A stretch of DNA of 64,000 nucleotides from Sphagnum compactum (lineage: Eukaryota > Bryophyta > Sphagnopsida > Sphagnales), in the NCBI GenBank assembly GCA_965153455.1, contig OZ234502.1, forward strand, positions 15,283,495 to 15,347,494. The letters run 5' to 3'. The notes beneath the pieces are model-generated. The model was not told the DNA's origin. It did not search any database and saw only the letters and a program-made list of their open reading frames with translations. The number at the start of each line of letters is the position of its first letter. Positions within the stretch are counted from its first letter, which is position 1. Positions 9,251-21,422 of this stretch are shown piece after piece. The position numbers and the translations under genes are program-made.

Positions 9251-10249
9251 TTCACTAATACCCCCATTATAAACTGGGGGTACTTATTATTTATTGGATC
9301 AGGAGGTTGCACACAACATCATTATCTCCCATTATCAAAAGAGAACCTGCCATATTTAAGAGGTCAAATTGTTGAAATTACAACAACATATTATCACACA
9401 AATTTTACTAATACTTTTCAAATATATATACACCATACAACTTTTTAGGATATAATTGAATGGCTACTGCCCACCAAGTGAATTGTAAGTTATGAAAAAC
9501 CATATGACACAACTCCCAATCTTGGAGATTATGGTGATTATTTTTTCTATTATGTGTTGTGTAGAATGTAACATTGATTTTCACATGTTTCCAAGGGTGA
9601 GATTTAACTTTAATTTCTTATATTTTTATATTTTTTTCTTCTTTTGTTTAATTTGGATTTATTTGTGGAGATCTAACATATTTTGTGCATATGTATACAT
9701 GCAAACCCATCTTTGGGTGGTATCAAGGTTGTCACAACATTTGATCATTTGTCATGATGCAACATGTTTGTTTAGATGTTGATATTGCCCTAGGTCAAAT
9801 TAAATCAAGATATTAAGATCAACTTCGGTCAATGCCCAAGTCAAGGAGCCTTCAAGTTTTAATAAGGTGATGATTAAAGTTTAGGGTTCTTTCCTCGGCC
9901 CTTTCCTTTAAATAGACTTGTCACAATTTTTTAAAATTTCTTTTCATGTTTATCCATAACATTCCAAAGTAAAATTTTCCCTTAATAAGTTTTTATTGGA
10001 ACAAAAATAAATGAGAAGCAATACAAATTTGTATTTTTAATTTCCTATATTTTATCCCATTATAGTTTCAAATTGTATAGAACATTGGTAATGTATTAAA
10101 AAAAAATGTTAAGTCTATATCAAGTTTAAGGTTTAATGTTATCTAATATTTAATGTAAATTACTGTTAATGGATCAATGTTTTACCACAAAATAAAACAA
10201 TAAAACTTATATACAACTAAATTGTAACACTATGTAGAGTCTACTATCA
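9251..10249. other. AT-rich spacer, no gene seen
   Basis: After the GGGGGTACTTATTATTTATT end of R3 the sequence becomes AT-rich and apparently single copy within the window. No splice-competent open frame of note. Confidence 0.5.
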
Positions 10250-11503
10250 TGTAACATGAAGCTCACCCAAGTTGATCCAGGTGGTGTCTTAGAACCCCAA
10301 CTCTAAATCTATAGATTATAGCACAATTCACCAAACCAAAATGTACAAAGTCATTTACAAGTGAATTGTGAAAAAACCATGGAGCAATGTTGAACCAATT
10401 TTGTTGTGCTGGGAAGGTATGGATCATAGTTTCAAGGAAATTGTGATCTGTCTGTAACCCAAAACGCAAACCTGGAATTCTAGAATCCTTAAATTGGCTT
10501 TTCTTATCAATGATAATGTTCTTGTAGGAATTGGGCCAGAATTCATGTTCCAGAGAAAATGAAGCCTTTTGTCCCTTAGTTAAGCAGAGGTTTGAGGAAA
10601 TGTTGGCAGGTGGATCATATTCTAATTTGTGATGATCCAACCCCAATTGATAACAAATTGTGGTGAGTGACCGAAGTGACGAAGGCAAGCCACATGTCAT
10701 TTTGATGCCTCGCCAAATTCTCCAATGGTACAAGGCTTTAAATCACTAATAAGTAAGTTGATTTTTGATCTGATTAGCGATAATGAACCGGCACCCACCA
10801 GCACACCATGAAGGATAAGTGGTTAAAAAATAATTTTCTGTTGGGTTCCAATCCCCTTACTAACCATGGTGGTTAGCTCTGTGCTTTTCTTTAACTACCT
10901 ATCTACTAACAACCCACAAGTCTGTTGTTAGTAGGTAGGTTGCAAAAACAACCTTTCCCTATGTATAAACCATCTACTTACTTAGTAGTTACCTATCTCC
11001 TACCTATCTACTTATATATGAGACCTATTTCTTACAGAATTGAATATCAAGGTGAAACCAAATGTTCACTCAATTGAGGTTCATCTACAATTGAGTAATA
11101 AGAGGCATCTATTGGATGGTGTGCAAGTGGGTGCTGGTTCACTATGGCCAACCTCATTGGTAAGCATTGTACAATTGGGATCCAATTGGAAACAATGTCG
11201 TTATGATGGTCAAAAGTGTACGTCCCTTCAATAAAATATATGATGGGTCATGGATGATGAAGAAATTGGAGTGGTACAAATAAAATGCAACAACAAAACT
11301 TTCCACATGATGGCATATGCATATACATGAGAATGTGTATTTTCAAAGACTTATGTTATACAACTACGTGAGAAAATAATCATATTAACCTAATTTTTTG
11401 TTACGTGCAATGAATCTTAAGACATGGACAAGAGGGAGTCCAAACTTCCAAAGTTTATGGAATTGATATTATATATGGATAGAATAGAAAGATATTTTAA
11501 AGA
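10250..11503. repeat. Orphan ankyrin-PGG 3' flank (no gene attached)
   Basis: Matches 19898-21172 downstream of gene B from AACATGAAGCTCACCCAAGT to GAAAGATATTTTAAAGAAA. In gene B the flank continues into the gene; here it breaks off at about 11503 into unrelated sequence leading to the LOR gene. A 156-codon minus-strand frame (10263-10733) is not preserved in the gene B copy, where gaps and stops break it, so it is not called a gene. Confidence 0.8.
10785..11140. mobile_element. MITE-like inverted-repeat element in the array flank, copy 1
   Basis: Left arm GAACCGGCACCCACCAGCAC at 10785-10807 pairs with a right arm at 11118-11140 ending GGTGCTGGTTC. The same element is at 20463-20821 with 30-bp arms. 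An internal hairpin (ACCTATCTACTAACAAC at 10897-10913 against 10924-10940, one mismatch) is well kept in this copy only. No target duplication was identified. Confidence 0.55.
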
Positions 11504-12049
11504 AATTTGTTGACGCATGTTCACATTTATTTCATAGTCACATCATTAACCCTAGGCAAATCCTTCATTTTTTTTACTCACATGCTCACATTACAAACAA
11601 ATGAGTTTATCAATCCCACAAAGTTCATTCCTATTTATATCATTGAGCTTCACCACAACACCAGTGTCATCAAGCCAAGCTCTTTGTTTTCCTCATCCAG
11701 CAAAATCACTTTCCATACACATGCATGTTCCTTCAAGCTCTTTGGTTAGCCAAGTGCATTTTTCATCTCTTTGGTTTCTTTGGCTTCCTTTCACTCTTTA
11801 TACACATGCAAGTTCCTTGCAGCCTTAAACCTTGCATAATTGGGTGTTAATACATATTTGTCCCAACATTGTTTTCATCACTTTTGTTGAACTTTACAGG
11901 AATTTAGTGATAGGAGGTGAAGTTGACATATTTTGTGTCTTTATTCTTCCCAACCTGATTGAATTGTGCTTGAATCTTGGTGAAAATTAGAGTGTGAGTA
12001 AATCACAAGGAGGCATTGTGCATGGGAACTTGCTTTGAGTAAGGAAAGC
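11504..12049. other. 5' flank of the LOR gene
   Basis: AT-rich, pyrimidine-rich sequence between the orphan array flank and the LOR start codon. Open frames at 11507-11828 look like chance frames in low-complexity sequence. Promoter elements cannot be named with confidence. Confidence 0.4.
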
Positions 12050-14005
12050 ATGGGTACTTTGCCCAAGATGGGTGGGCCAATGATAGGCAAAGAATATTGC
12101 TTGCCATGTACAGCTCGATACAAGATTATGCATTTTAAAAAGAAGGTTGCGTTGGAGAATAAATGGAACATGTGTGATGAGAACGGTGTTGTGGTTTTTG
12201 AAGTAATAAAAGAGAAGCCAAATCCCAATGCTCCAAATTTGTCATGGCCTTTCAAGTATGAAACCAAAGTGCAACATGTTCAAGGAAAACTTGTAACTTG
12301 CTTCAAGTTTGAGGTATCTTGTAATTTGAAAAAAAATTTAAACAAAAGAGAAATTCCATCACCAAATCCATAATCTCCAATTGATTTGAGTTGAATTGTG
12401 TATTTAATAAATTATGGTATGTAAACATAACAAAAGGTTACAAGATAATTTTTCTGATTCAAAATATGTTTAACACAAGTGGATTAATTGTGTTTAGTGT
12501 TCAAAATAATTTAACTATGTTTATCACACTTTTTTAAAATTAGAAACAAATGTTGTAAATCTCACTAAGTTTGATTATTAATTTTGATGAGTTTCAAACC
12601 TTTCAACTATATGTTCTTGTGATCACTAATGCATAAGAGTTCAATTATGTGGTTAATTCATAACAAGTTTCATCATATTATATAATAGGCTAGGTCATAG
12701 TAGTTTGGAATACATATTTATTAACAGAATGGTCTAATTTTATTTGGCAAAGTATATTATTAATAAGTGTTATCCCTCTAACAATTGTACATCTTGGAGC
12801 TATAATGAAACATGAGCATACCAAGTGGGATACATGAGGGAATTTTATAATAATGTTCACATTAATCATGGGTTTGGATAACATCAAAATATTTTTTGGA
12901 TTTTTTTTTTGCAAAAAATGATTTTGAACCCTAACATTTGGTGTCAAGTTTTGTGCGGTTGTGGGGTAGCACACTATATGGATACCCCATCCAAAATATA
13001 ATATTCAATGTCTTTAATAGAAGATTTGGCACTCATGATTTTCCCTTGTAAGTTAACACCACTACCAAGTAGAACCTAAGTCTAGAAGGGGAAAAGTATA
13101 TGTAACTATACCTATGGAATGTAACATTAAAACTAAAATTTAACTAGTTAAAGAGATATATATTTTTTCTATTTGTTGTGTTTTTTTCAAATGTTGTCAA
13201 GTTGACAATAGAATATGTTGTATTTGATAGCAAAATAAATGGTAGGTGTTTGATGGAGGAAGTAATGACATCATTTGTGTCATCAAGGAGGACAAGTGTG
13301 ATCTTAAAGTGTTTCACAATTCTAATTTGAAAAAAATGGATCCAGATTACAAAACTCATTTGCGCAAAAACCTTGGTGCTTTCACACCTTGGGATCTTGT
13401 CATTCTTCATGGAACAAAACCCTTTGCTGAGGTACATCTAAAATCTTGACCTATATTTTGAATGTATTTAAGTTGTTAATTTCTTGCTATGCACAACAAG
13501 AAATAAAAGTTATCAAGTAAAATTAAACTTGTTGGAAAGACATTTGCAAAAAACCTTTTTGTTAAAAAAAATGTTGTAATATTGCATAAGATTTGTGTGC
13601 ATGAATATTGACCATAATTTTCATAACTTTTTTCAAAAGGTCTAGTGAAGTTTGACCTCTTCAATTACTAATCAAAATTTGTCAACAAATAGTAATAAAT
13701 AATGAATTTAAAAAGATCATGAATTCTCTTGAAATTTATATCTAAATGTTTGCATCTTTTGAAACGCTTGTGCATGTATTGGCATTTGCAAAATCCATAG
13801 CCTTGATACAAGCATGAAAATGAAAAGTCTAACATTCAATTGACAATCGGGAGTGGGGTATTATGTTTGTCCTTGCTAGGTTTTGAAAAATGATAGTTGG
13901 TTCCATCTCAATGAATACATTGTGGTAGTGAATGAAGGCGCTGTTGTGGCCTTTGTCACCCTCCTTGTTTTGATGATGGAGGATATGGAATCAATGTTTG
14001 TATAG
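12050..14005 (+). CDS. LURP-one-related (LOR/Tubby-like) protein, three exons
   Basis: Exons 12050-12313, 13246-13431 and 13880-14005 join in phase 0 to give about 191 residues, near the usual 190-220 of the family. Junctions are TTTGAG|GTATCT, GGTAG|GTGTTT, GCTGAG|GTACAT and TTGCTAG|GTTTTG. Exon 1 encodes the first LOR strands (EYCLPCTARYKIMHFKKKVA, then CDENGVVVFEV). Exon 2 encodes VFDGGSNDIICVIKED and LKVFHNSN, comparable to the 'WQVFRG...LLYTVKR...LDVFL' region of Arabidopsis LURP1. Exon 3 encodes the final strand and hydrophobic helix (EGAVVAFVTLLVLMME), the LOR C-terminal signature. The LOR fold resembles Tubby and scramblases; LURP1 takes part in basal defence against oomycetes. The start is the first ATG after an in-frame stretch lacking ATG; ATG at 12068 is an alternative. 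Assignment is from motif order, not a search. Confidence 0.82.
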
Positions 14006-16767
14006 ATAAATCTATATATGATTATTTCCCATATTTTACTAATATGTGAATAATTAATATGTAGTGTTACAATTTTTGTATGATAATTTTCAATATTTTA
14101 TGAATATTTGGAACTAATTCAAATATTTTTGGCGTGTTAATTTAATTTGAAATGGAAATACATCATTCAAAAAGTGGCAAATTAGATGATTTGTCCAAAA
14201 AGACCAATGATAGTTTACTCTCTTGATTGATGGATTGCTTAATTTAAGATTGGGAAATTTGATCAAGCCAACAACATTGTTTTAAAATGCTTTAAATACA
14301 TAGTGATATTTACAAAAATTGGAAGATGTTATGAGATGGACAAGTTCATTATATTGAATCACATTTTTAAAAAAAATTTAACTTTTTGGGGGAATAAGTC
14401 AAATTTCGTGATTTTTTTAATGGGTGAACTTTATGACTTGAGATGTTCTATTGGTTTCAACCATCACCTACATGTCATGTTTGATAAATAAGAATTTCTC
14501 TGATTAATGATAAATTTGTATGTTTATGTTTTTAACATTGATGTTGACACATGGTGCATGATGAATGCTAATGGAGCCCACTTTAGTAAATAAATCAATA
14601 TATTGACACCACACTTATATTGAACATTTTTAAAGGTTGGTTCCCATGGTAATGAGGTTAAAGGTTAAATGTGAAGTTTCACGATGACCATTTTGGCATA
14701 AAAGAATTTGTTTCAAACCAAGAAAGGGAGTCCCAATGTCTTTTTATTGAATGTTGTGATGTAATTGAAGTTGCAATCAACAATATGGATTTAACGAAAG
14801 CTGTGATAATTATAAAAACATTTAGGCAAATGTGGCTATAATACATATATGAAAATACATTTCTAATCATCCATACATGTTTTTGGCTACTTATTGGAAC
14901 CAAATATAAAACTTTGGTGATATTTATTATTATTTTTTTAAACTTGTCATTATTGAAACCCCCACAAATCATTTCTTTTTTTTCAATTTTCATTTATATT
15001 TCTCCAATTGGTTTCACCAATAAAAAAATAGAAACTAAAAATAATCATAATATCAGAAAACGTTAATCACAACCAATCTTGGGTGGTAATTAGAAATGGA
15101 AATTGCTAATTGACAATTTTGAACTTAGAGATAAAATATTAAGGTGGTTCTTTAAAATAAAATATTTGGTTTTTATATATAATTTCTTGCAACTTTGTCA
15201 AATATCTAAGAATCAATTACATGATATGTAACTGTGGTCTTTAAAAATCCAAGAAATGATCAAATACCTTTTTATAAAATTTGGTTATTTGTTGGTTATT
15301 TCATGAATCTTATTAGTTGTTTGAAGATTTTTCGAAAAACTAGAATTAAATGTTTCTAAAATTTTGATTTTGTTAAACAATCGAGAACCAAGGTTATTTT
15401 GTGAAAAAGACAATAACCCAACATTGATCACAACCCATAGCCCAAGAGCTTCAAACATCTATTACATGCATAACCATAAAACATTAACAATTATATCATA
15501 AAAGAAAACTTATATTATTATCCATAATCAATTGAATCAATGTCATACTTAAAAACGTTGTTTGTTGTTCATTACTAATGGTATCCAGATCTTGCATAGA
15601 ATACCTTGTTGGAATTAAGTTATTTATTTATTTATAATTCCCATGCATCAATGATTTCAACATCTAAGGGTGACTTTGATGCATACTTTTAAAAGATAAT
15701 TTTTATTTTATTGCTTTGGTGTTTAGTCCAAGTGCATGGTGCTTTGCTCAAAGAAGGAATGTACACAACCCAAATCAAGTTTTATGTATATCTAGATTGA
15801 ATGAGCCACATGTTGGTGAACCAAAAATAAAATGAAAAACTTTTGTGGTTAAATTCATAATCAAAATTTGCGTACATATGTGCACATGTTTTAATAATTT
15901 CTTTTCAATGGTCCTACCAGAATACACAATGCAAGTTCATTCATTATAAATCATGGCTAGTGGGTATATTTTACACTAGTGTTGCATAATTCTTTGATTT
16001 TGTTAATATTGTTGCATTCCATTTTTTATAAATTGGAAAAATCAAATTCAAAAAAATTTTAATTCCATTTTTTTGAAAATTTTCACTAGTTAAATTTTTT
16101 TAGTTCTTTTTTTGTGTGAAAAAATTCAAAAATTCAAACCTCAATTTCAATTTTTTGAAAAGAAATTAAAAGACAAAACCTTTTATTCCAATAGAGAATT
16201 CACAATCGACAGAACATCCAATCCAATTCCATGTTATTGAAAATTTGCAAAGAATTAACAATTTTCATTAAAAAAACTAGCAAACAAATTATGGTTTAAG
16301 GTAGGTTTTTGACCTAGCTATTTCATTTTCTAAAACACTAGTTGGATGTCACATCTTGTTTCATGACTTTTAGAATCACTACTATAGTTCCTTAACCATT
16401 TTAGCATAAATTAAAAACAAATTCGATTTTGCCAAACTTTTGAAAAAATATTTATTTTAATGCCAAAATTTAATAAATCAAAACACTTTCATTGCCAATT
16501 TTAAACTGCAAACATTTTAGGATGGACTTAAATCTTAGTTACTCTAAACAAGTTAGACTACTCCATAACACTAGAAACCATGTTTATTTTTTGATATAAC
16601 CATTATTGCCACAAATTGTAGAATTAAAAAACCAAGTGCCAAAGTTAATATTTAAATTTTAATTAATTATTCGGCAACAAATTGCCAAAATGGTAGAGAT
16701 ACTATGGTAGTCAAGGGTTAGAACCATGTTTCTGATTTTTTTTAGAATTGATGATAAGGGTCCATTT
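13992..16767. repeat. Repeat R4, left copy (LOR 3' flank)
   Basis: Direct repeat of 50175-52572, beginning in the last codons of the LOR gene (CAATGTTTGTAT) and ending at GATAAGGGTCCATTT. The right copy lacks about 400 bp equivalent to 16150-16545. AT-rich with no intact gene; long T/A runs. Confidence 0.85.
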
Positions 16768-17289
16768 CAAACTCTCACTTGGGAGTCCTAAGAATTTGTG
16801 CCACTTCAATGTGGTCCTTGCCACATAATATATTGTATGAAGGAAAATGGTGTTTTTTCCCAATTTGGTTCCAATTTGCATTAATTTTCCTTCTTTCTTC
16901 ATTTGGCAAATTGATTTCATCTTGAATTCAACTTAAGCAAGCTCAATGTTTTAGTCACATCCTTGAGCTCCCACATGGGAACTAAGGAGCATGTCTTAAG
17001 TTTACATTTTGCTAGAAAATTAAAAATGGATAATCTTCTTTACCCTCAAGACCACTTGATGAACTTAAAGGTGGATCATTCAATGTAAATAATAACAACA
17101 AACACTATTACAAAATGTGCATGCAATTCATTAGTTTTTGTACAATGGAGAAATGAATACACTAAGGATTCATTAGTTCGTGTTCAATGGTTGATGGCCC
17201 TTCTTTCTCACCAGCAACATCCCCCTTTCAGATTTGATGTCGAATTGAATAGGGAAATTTCTAGAATTCATAATTTTGGATGGATTGAT
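16768..17289. other. Spacer, no gene seen
   Basis: AT-rich sequence without supported frames. A 69-codon minus-strand frame at 16711-16920 crosses the R4 boundary and is judged chance. Confidence 0.5.
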
Positions 17290-17710
17290 GCAAGCATGGT
17301 GTGCGATCAGACCACCGTTGGGTCTGCAATTTTACAGGCCTGGGCCTGGTACCAAAACTAATATAAACTGTACACGTATAAATGCTAGTAACAAGGACCC
17401 TACCAGTGTGGTATGATTTACCAGCCAAGTATCATTACTAGCTTGGCAGGCATTTAAGGTAATACCAGCCTTATATCAAACTTATAGCAGTTCCAATATC
17501 AGGTGTGAATGAATACCTGCCTCATGTGAGTGCAATATCTAGGACCCAATACTAGGACCAGATTGGTATGAAAGTTTTTTGAAAGTACCCGACACCAGTG
17601 CCAGCCTGGTATAAGTTTCTTTTTAAGAAGAGAACCCATACCAGGACCAGGCTGGTATGTTCAAAAGTCGATACCAGACCAACACTAGATCACAAGCTTG
17701 TAGTAATACT
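17290..17710. repeat. R1-related TACCAG-rich fragment
   Basis: A short stretch with the same dense CTGGTA/TACCAG vocabulary as R1 (GGCCTGGTACCAAAAC, ACCAGTGTGGTATG, CCAGGACCAGGCTGGTATG, GATACCAGACCAACA). It corresponds to a rearranged part of R1 near 1490-1530 and other pieces. Confidence 0.65.
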
Positions 17711-18460
17711 TGAATCATATACCTAGTGTCTCTGAACCTCTGTTGCTTGGCAAGTTCTTTAGAGCTTTCAAATTTAACTTCGAAGTGCGAAGTGACTTAG
17801 GGGATATTTCATTGCAAAGCCCCTGGACACAAATCGCAAGCCGGCATTTGTACAACTATTCATGGTAGCCTGACATCCAGAGTGGTTTTTATTTTGGGGT
17901 TCAAAACCTAGAAAACTTTAAATACTTTTTCTTTGAATCTAATACGGTTATGACTTATTTCTCAACATGAGAAAGAGGAAATACAGGAGGTCCATCATCC
18001 ATGCCATGAAATGTACATCAAAGTCTTCACCAAACAAACCAACACATTAAACATTTGGCTTTCAACAGTGACCACGCCCTATACACACTGGAACCCACAA
18101 CTTATGATGGCATCTAACCAAGGTATATGGCATATTCAAAAATTGTCATAAATACCCATATATTGTCCTGTGTTGGTCATTAGCGACTATATATATATAT
18201 TACAATGGGTTCAATTTAAATTTGGTTTGCATGTCCAATGTGTAACCAATGCACTCAGGGGAATGCATACCATGTTATTGCAAACAATTTCAACCACTTT
18301 TCTTAAAATATATCCCAGTGGTTAACATCAAGCTCAATCCTGACTAGGTGGTTTTGATGGCATAAGTCTCAGTTTTGGATAATATGTGTGTTTCAAACTG
18401 GATATACTAAGGTTTTGGATGACATTTGTGGTTCAAACTGGGTATATTGACAAAGTCATA
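17711..18460. other. Spacer, no gene seen
   Basis: Mixed-composition sequence with a short (TA)n at about 18188-18200. No gene recognised. Confidence 0.45.
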
Positions 18461-18691
18461 CTATAGATTGTGTTGTGGCACTAGCATTGCTTCAATGCCC
18501 ATCTTCTCCTTGAATTCTACAATTGGGACATATGCATCCACTTGAGGGAATGGGTTGCTTCTAGGATACGATCGCAGTGAATATGAGACCATCTGAGAGC
18601 ACTTTCTTGCAGGAGGAAAAATAGTTTCCTGTGTGGTTGATGCAGACATCAATATACTACAACTGTCTCCATCAACATCTGCCACCAACAA
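18461..18691 (-). CDS. Possible terminal coding exon, unknown product
   Basis: An open frame of about 76 codons that ends in a stop at 18461 and has more balanced codon use than the surrounding AT-rich DNA (for example CSQMVSYSLRSYPRSNPFPQ, then VDAYVPIVEFKEKMGIEAM). An AG that could serve as acceptor lies just upstream (AATAATGCAAG). I do not recognise the product and no partner exon was found. It may be a gene fragment carried by a repeat, or chance. Confidence 0.22.
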   Translation of the reverse strand: MLVADVDGDSCSILMSASTTQETIFPPARKCSQMVSYSLRSYPRSNPFPQVDAYVPIVEFKEKMGIEAMLVPQHNL

Positions 18692-18745
18692 CTTGCATTA
18701 TTTTATCACTCAGTTGCCATATTTTGGTATTATCATTGTACACAC

Positions 18746-19640
18746 CAGTGTTGTGGGTGTAAGTGTTCATAGCCGTATATATGATGTGTAAATTCAGTGT
18801 AAGTGTAAATCATTTACACTTACATGTCCAAATTTGTTACATTTACGTGTATTCTGTTGCAGTGTATATATTTTTTTTTACGCTTACACGAGGCCTGTGT
18901 AAATGTTTTGGGCCGTGTAAGTGTAAATACTAAAATTATTTGTAAAGTCACCTGTCTTTGAGCCTCCTTTCACCCAAACCCTTTTTTCAGGGGTATCCAT
19001 AAAGTAAGGAAATCTTATTAAATCTGGGAATGAAATGCTGAAAATCAGCATTTAATGCACAGGGTTCAAGACTAATTATAGTAGCTTTACAAGTAGGAGC
19101 AGTGAAAATATATGCAGCAACAGTGGAGGCGCTAAAGAGAAAGGAAAGACAGGGTGAAACTGAGTTCACCACAAAATTGAGGCCCCCCCTACCCTTGAAT
19201 GCGAATGCTTTTTATTTTTTTGAATCTCACCCTAGTTATGATCAAACTCAGGGTTCTAGGGTTGTTGTCCTTACTTTATAGATAATTTTATTATATATTT
19301 TTAATGACCAGACCTTCTTGCAAAGTCATATGAATTAGTTGTGGGTTTATATTTTGATGGTTTTTTTTTTTGGCAATGGGCCATTTAGCTGGCTTATCTT
19401 TGAAAACATTACAAAATCTCCCCTCCTCAAGTAAAAATCACATTTTTTGTATTTTTATATTGTTACATATTTACATAGTTTTATTGGACTGTTTAAAATT
19501 ATTATTTTATTTTTTTTACACTTACATGAATGCAATGAATATTATATACTTACACTTGCATGGAGTGTAAATAAACTTCATTATGAGATTTACACTTACA
19601 CGGAGTATTAAGTCCCAAACCATTTACAAGCACAACATTG
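18746..19640. mobile_element. Non-autonomous hAT-type DNA transposon (895 bp)
   Basis: Termini are CAGTGTTGTGGGTGTAAGTG on the left and, read inward from the right end, CAATGTTGTGCTTGTAAATG: imperfect inverted repeats of the hAT type. A perfect 8-bp direct repeat GTACACAC flanks it (18738-18745 and 19641-19648), as hAT transposases make. Both subterminal regions are packed with TGTAAGTGTAAA and its complement, including a 12-bp-arm hairpin near 18796-18825. hAT elements are known to carry such subterminal transposase-binding repeats. The inside has no transposase frame, so it is non-autonomous. Confidence 0.88.
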
Positions 19641-19648
19641 GTACACAC

Positions 19649-19897
19649 ATGCATGCAACACAAGAAGCTAATTGAGAACTGTTTAAATGTGCTAAATTTT
19701 TGAGGTAGTCATGGTCAAATATCTTTTTCTTTGAGGCTCCTTGGTATGGTCATATTCTTACCATATCAGTCAATGGGTGTTAAATAACACTTTGCATTGA
19801 TAAATTGGTTCTAACCTTGCTTAATTTGGGAAGCCATTAGGGGGTGAAGGAAATGATTGTTATAACAGATTGGTTGTTAATCCAGTTTGTTGGACTT
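19649..19897. other. Spacer between hAT element and array flank
   Basis: No supported gene or repeat. Confidence 0.5.
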
Positions 19898-21422
19898 AAC
19901 ATGAAGCTCACCCAAGTTGATCCACTTGGTGTGGTAGAACCCTAATTCAAAATTCTAAATCTGTAGATTATAGCAGTTCACCAGAACAAAATGTACAGAG
20001 TCAATTACAAGTGAATTGTTAAAAAACCATGGAGCAATGCTGAACCAATTTTGTTGTGCTGGGAAGGTACGGATCACAGTTTTGGCCGAATTGTGATCTG
20101 TCTGCAACCCAAAACTCAAACCTGGAGTCCTCAAACTGGGAATCCTTGAATTGGCCCCTCTTATCAGTCATAATGTTCTTGTAGGAATTAGGCAGGAATT
20201 CCTGTTCCAGAGAAAATGAAGCCTTTTGTCCCTCAGTTAAGCCGATGTTTGAGAAAATGTTGGCTAACATATCCTAGGAATGTCAGCCATTAAGCTGGTG
20301 GATCATGTTCCTTGAGATCTAATTTGTGATGATCCAACCCCAATTTATAACAAATTGTGGTGAGTGCCAAAAGTGACCAAGGCAGGCCACAGGTCACTTC
20401 CATGCCCAGCAAAAATCTCCTGTTTTACAAGGCTTGAAATCACTAGTAACTAAGTTGATTGGCCACAGTGAACCAGCACCGAGCAGCACACCATGAAGGA
20501 TGGATGGTAAGTGGTCCGGAAACAGTTTTCTGTTGGGTTCCAGTTCCCTAGCTAACCATGGTCGTTAGCTCTGTGGGTTTTTTTACTACTTACCTACTAA
20601 CAACCCCCTTGAGCAAACCACAACCCTTGCCTATGTATAAACCATCTACTTATCTAGTAGTTACTTAGTTTCCTACCTATCTACCTATATATGAGACCTA
20701 TTTCTTACAGAAATGGTTACCAAAGTGAAACCAAAATATTAACTCAGGGGAGGGTCATCCACAATTGAGTAATAACGGGCATCCAGTAGATGGTGTGCTG
20801 GTGGGTGCCGGTTCACTGTGGTGGACCTGATTCATAAGCATTCTACAATTGGTATTCAATTGGAGACAATGCAATTATGATGACCAAAAATGCATGTCCC
20901 TTCAATTAAATGTGTGATAGGTCATGGATGATGAAGAAATTGGAGTGGTATCAATCAAATGCAATGACCAGACTTTCCACATGATGGCATATGTGTGCAA
21001 GTGTGTATTTTCAAGAATTATGTTATACAACTATGTTAGAAAATAATCATATCAACATGATTTTTTATTACATGCAATGAATATTCAGATATGGACAAGA
21101 GTTAGTCCAAACTTCCAAGTTTATGGAATTGATATCATATATGAATAGAGTAGAAAGATGTTTTAAAGAAACTCTAAGTAAGCCAAAATTGCAACTGATC
21201 ATTTTTAAACAAGTGTACAACTTGTAGGATATTGTGCACTTTTGCTAAGGTTGTCAAAAGCTCTTCCAAACTAATCACATGTACTGCTTGAAAGACCAGT
21301 CATTACATTACCACAAATTCCCATGGACCAATGGAAAAATCTGATACTTGTCCATAGTCTCTTCAATATGGCATAATCCAATTAAAAAAATAATCATGCA
21401 TTCAAGCTCTCAATTGCGCATT
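19898..21422. repeat. 3' flank of gene B
   Basis: Array-unit flank shared with 10250-11503 and, in part, 2599-2918, 54600-54867 and 55765-56512. A decayed minus-strand frame at 20019-20270 matches part of the frame in the orphan flank (GQKASFSLE and FLPNSYKN-type words), so an old unidentified coding fragment may be embedded. Confidence 0.8.
20463..20821. mobile_element. MITE-like inverted-repeat element in the array flank, copy 2
   Basis: 30-bp terminal arms: CCACAGTGAACCAGCACCGA.. at 20463-20492 pairs with 20792-20821 (..TGCCGGTTCACTGTGG), with about four mismatches. It has copies at 10785-11140 and, right half only, around 55765-55945. No clear target duplication. Confidence 0.6.

Noticed and set aside
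10263-10733. 156-codon minus-strand gene
   Set aside because: The homologous stretch near gene B (19910-20450) has indels and stops in this frame, so there is no sign of coding constraint now.
14679-14993. 104-codon minus-strand frame in R4
   Set aside because: The right R4 copy carries the same stretch with a shorter, shifted frame, so it is not maintained.
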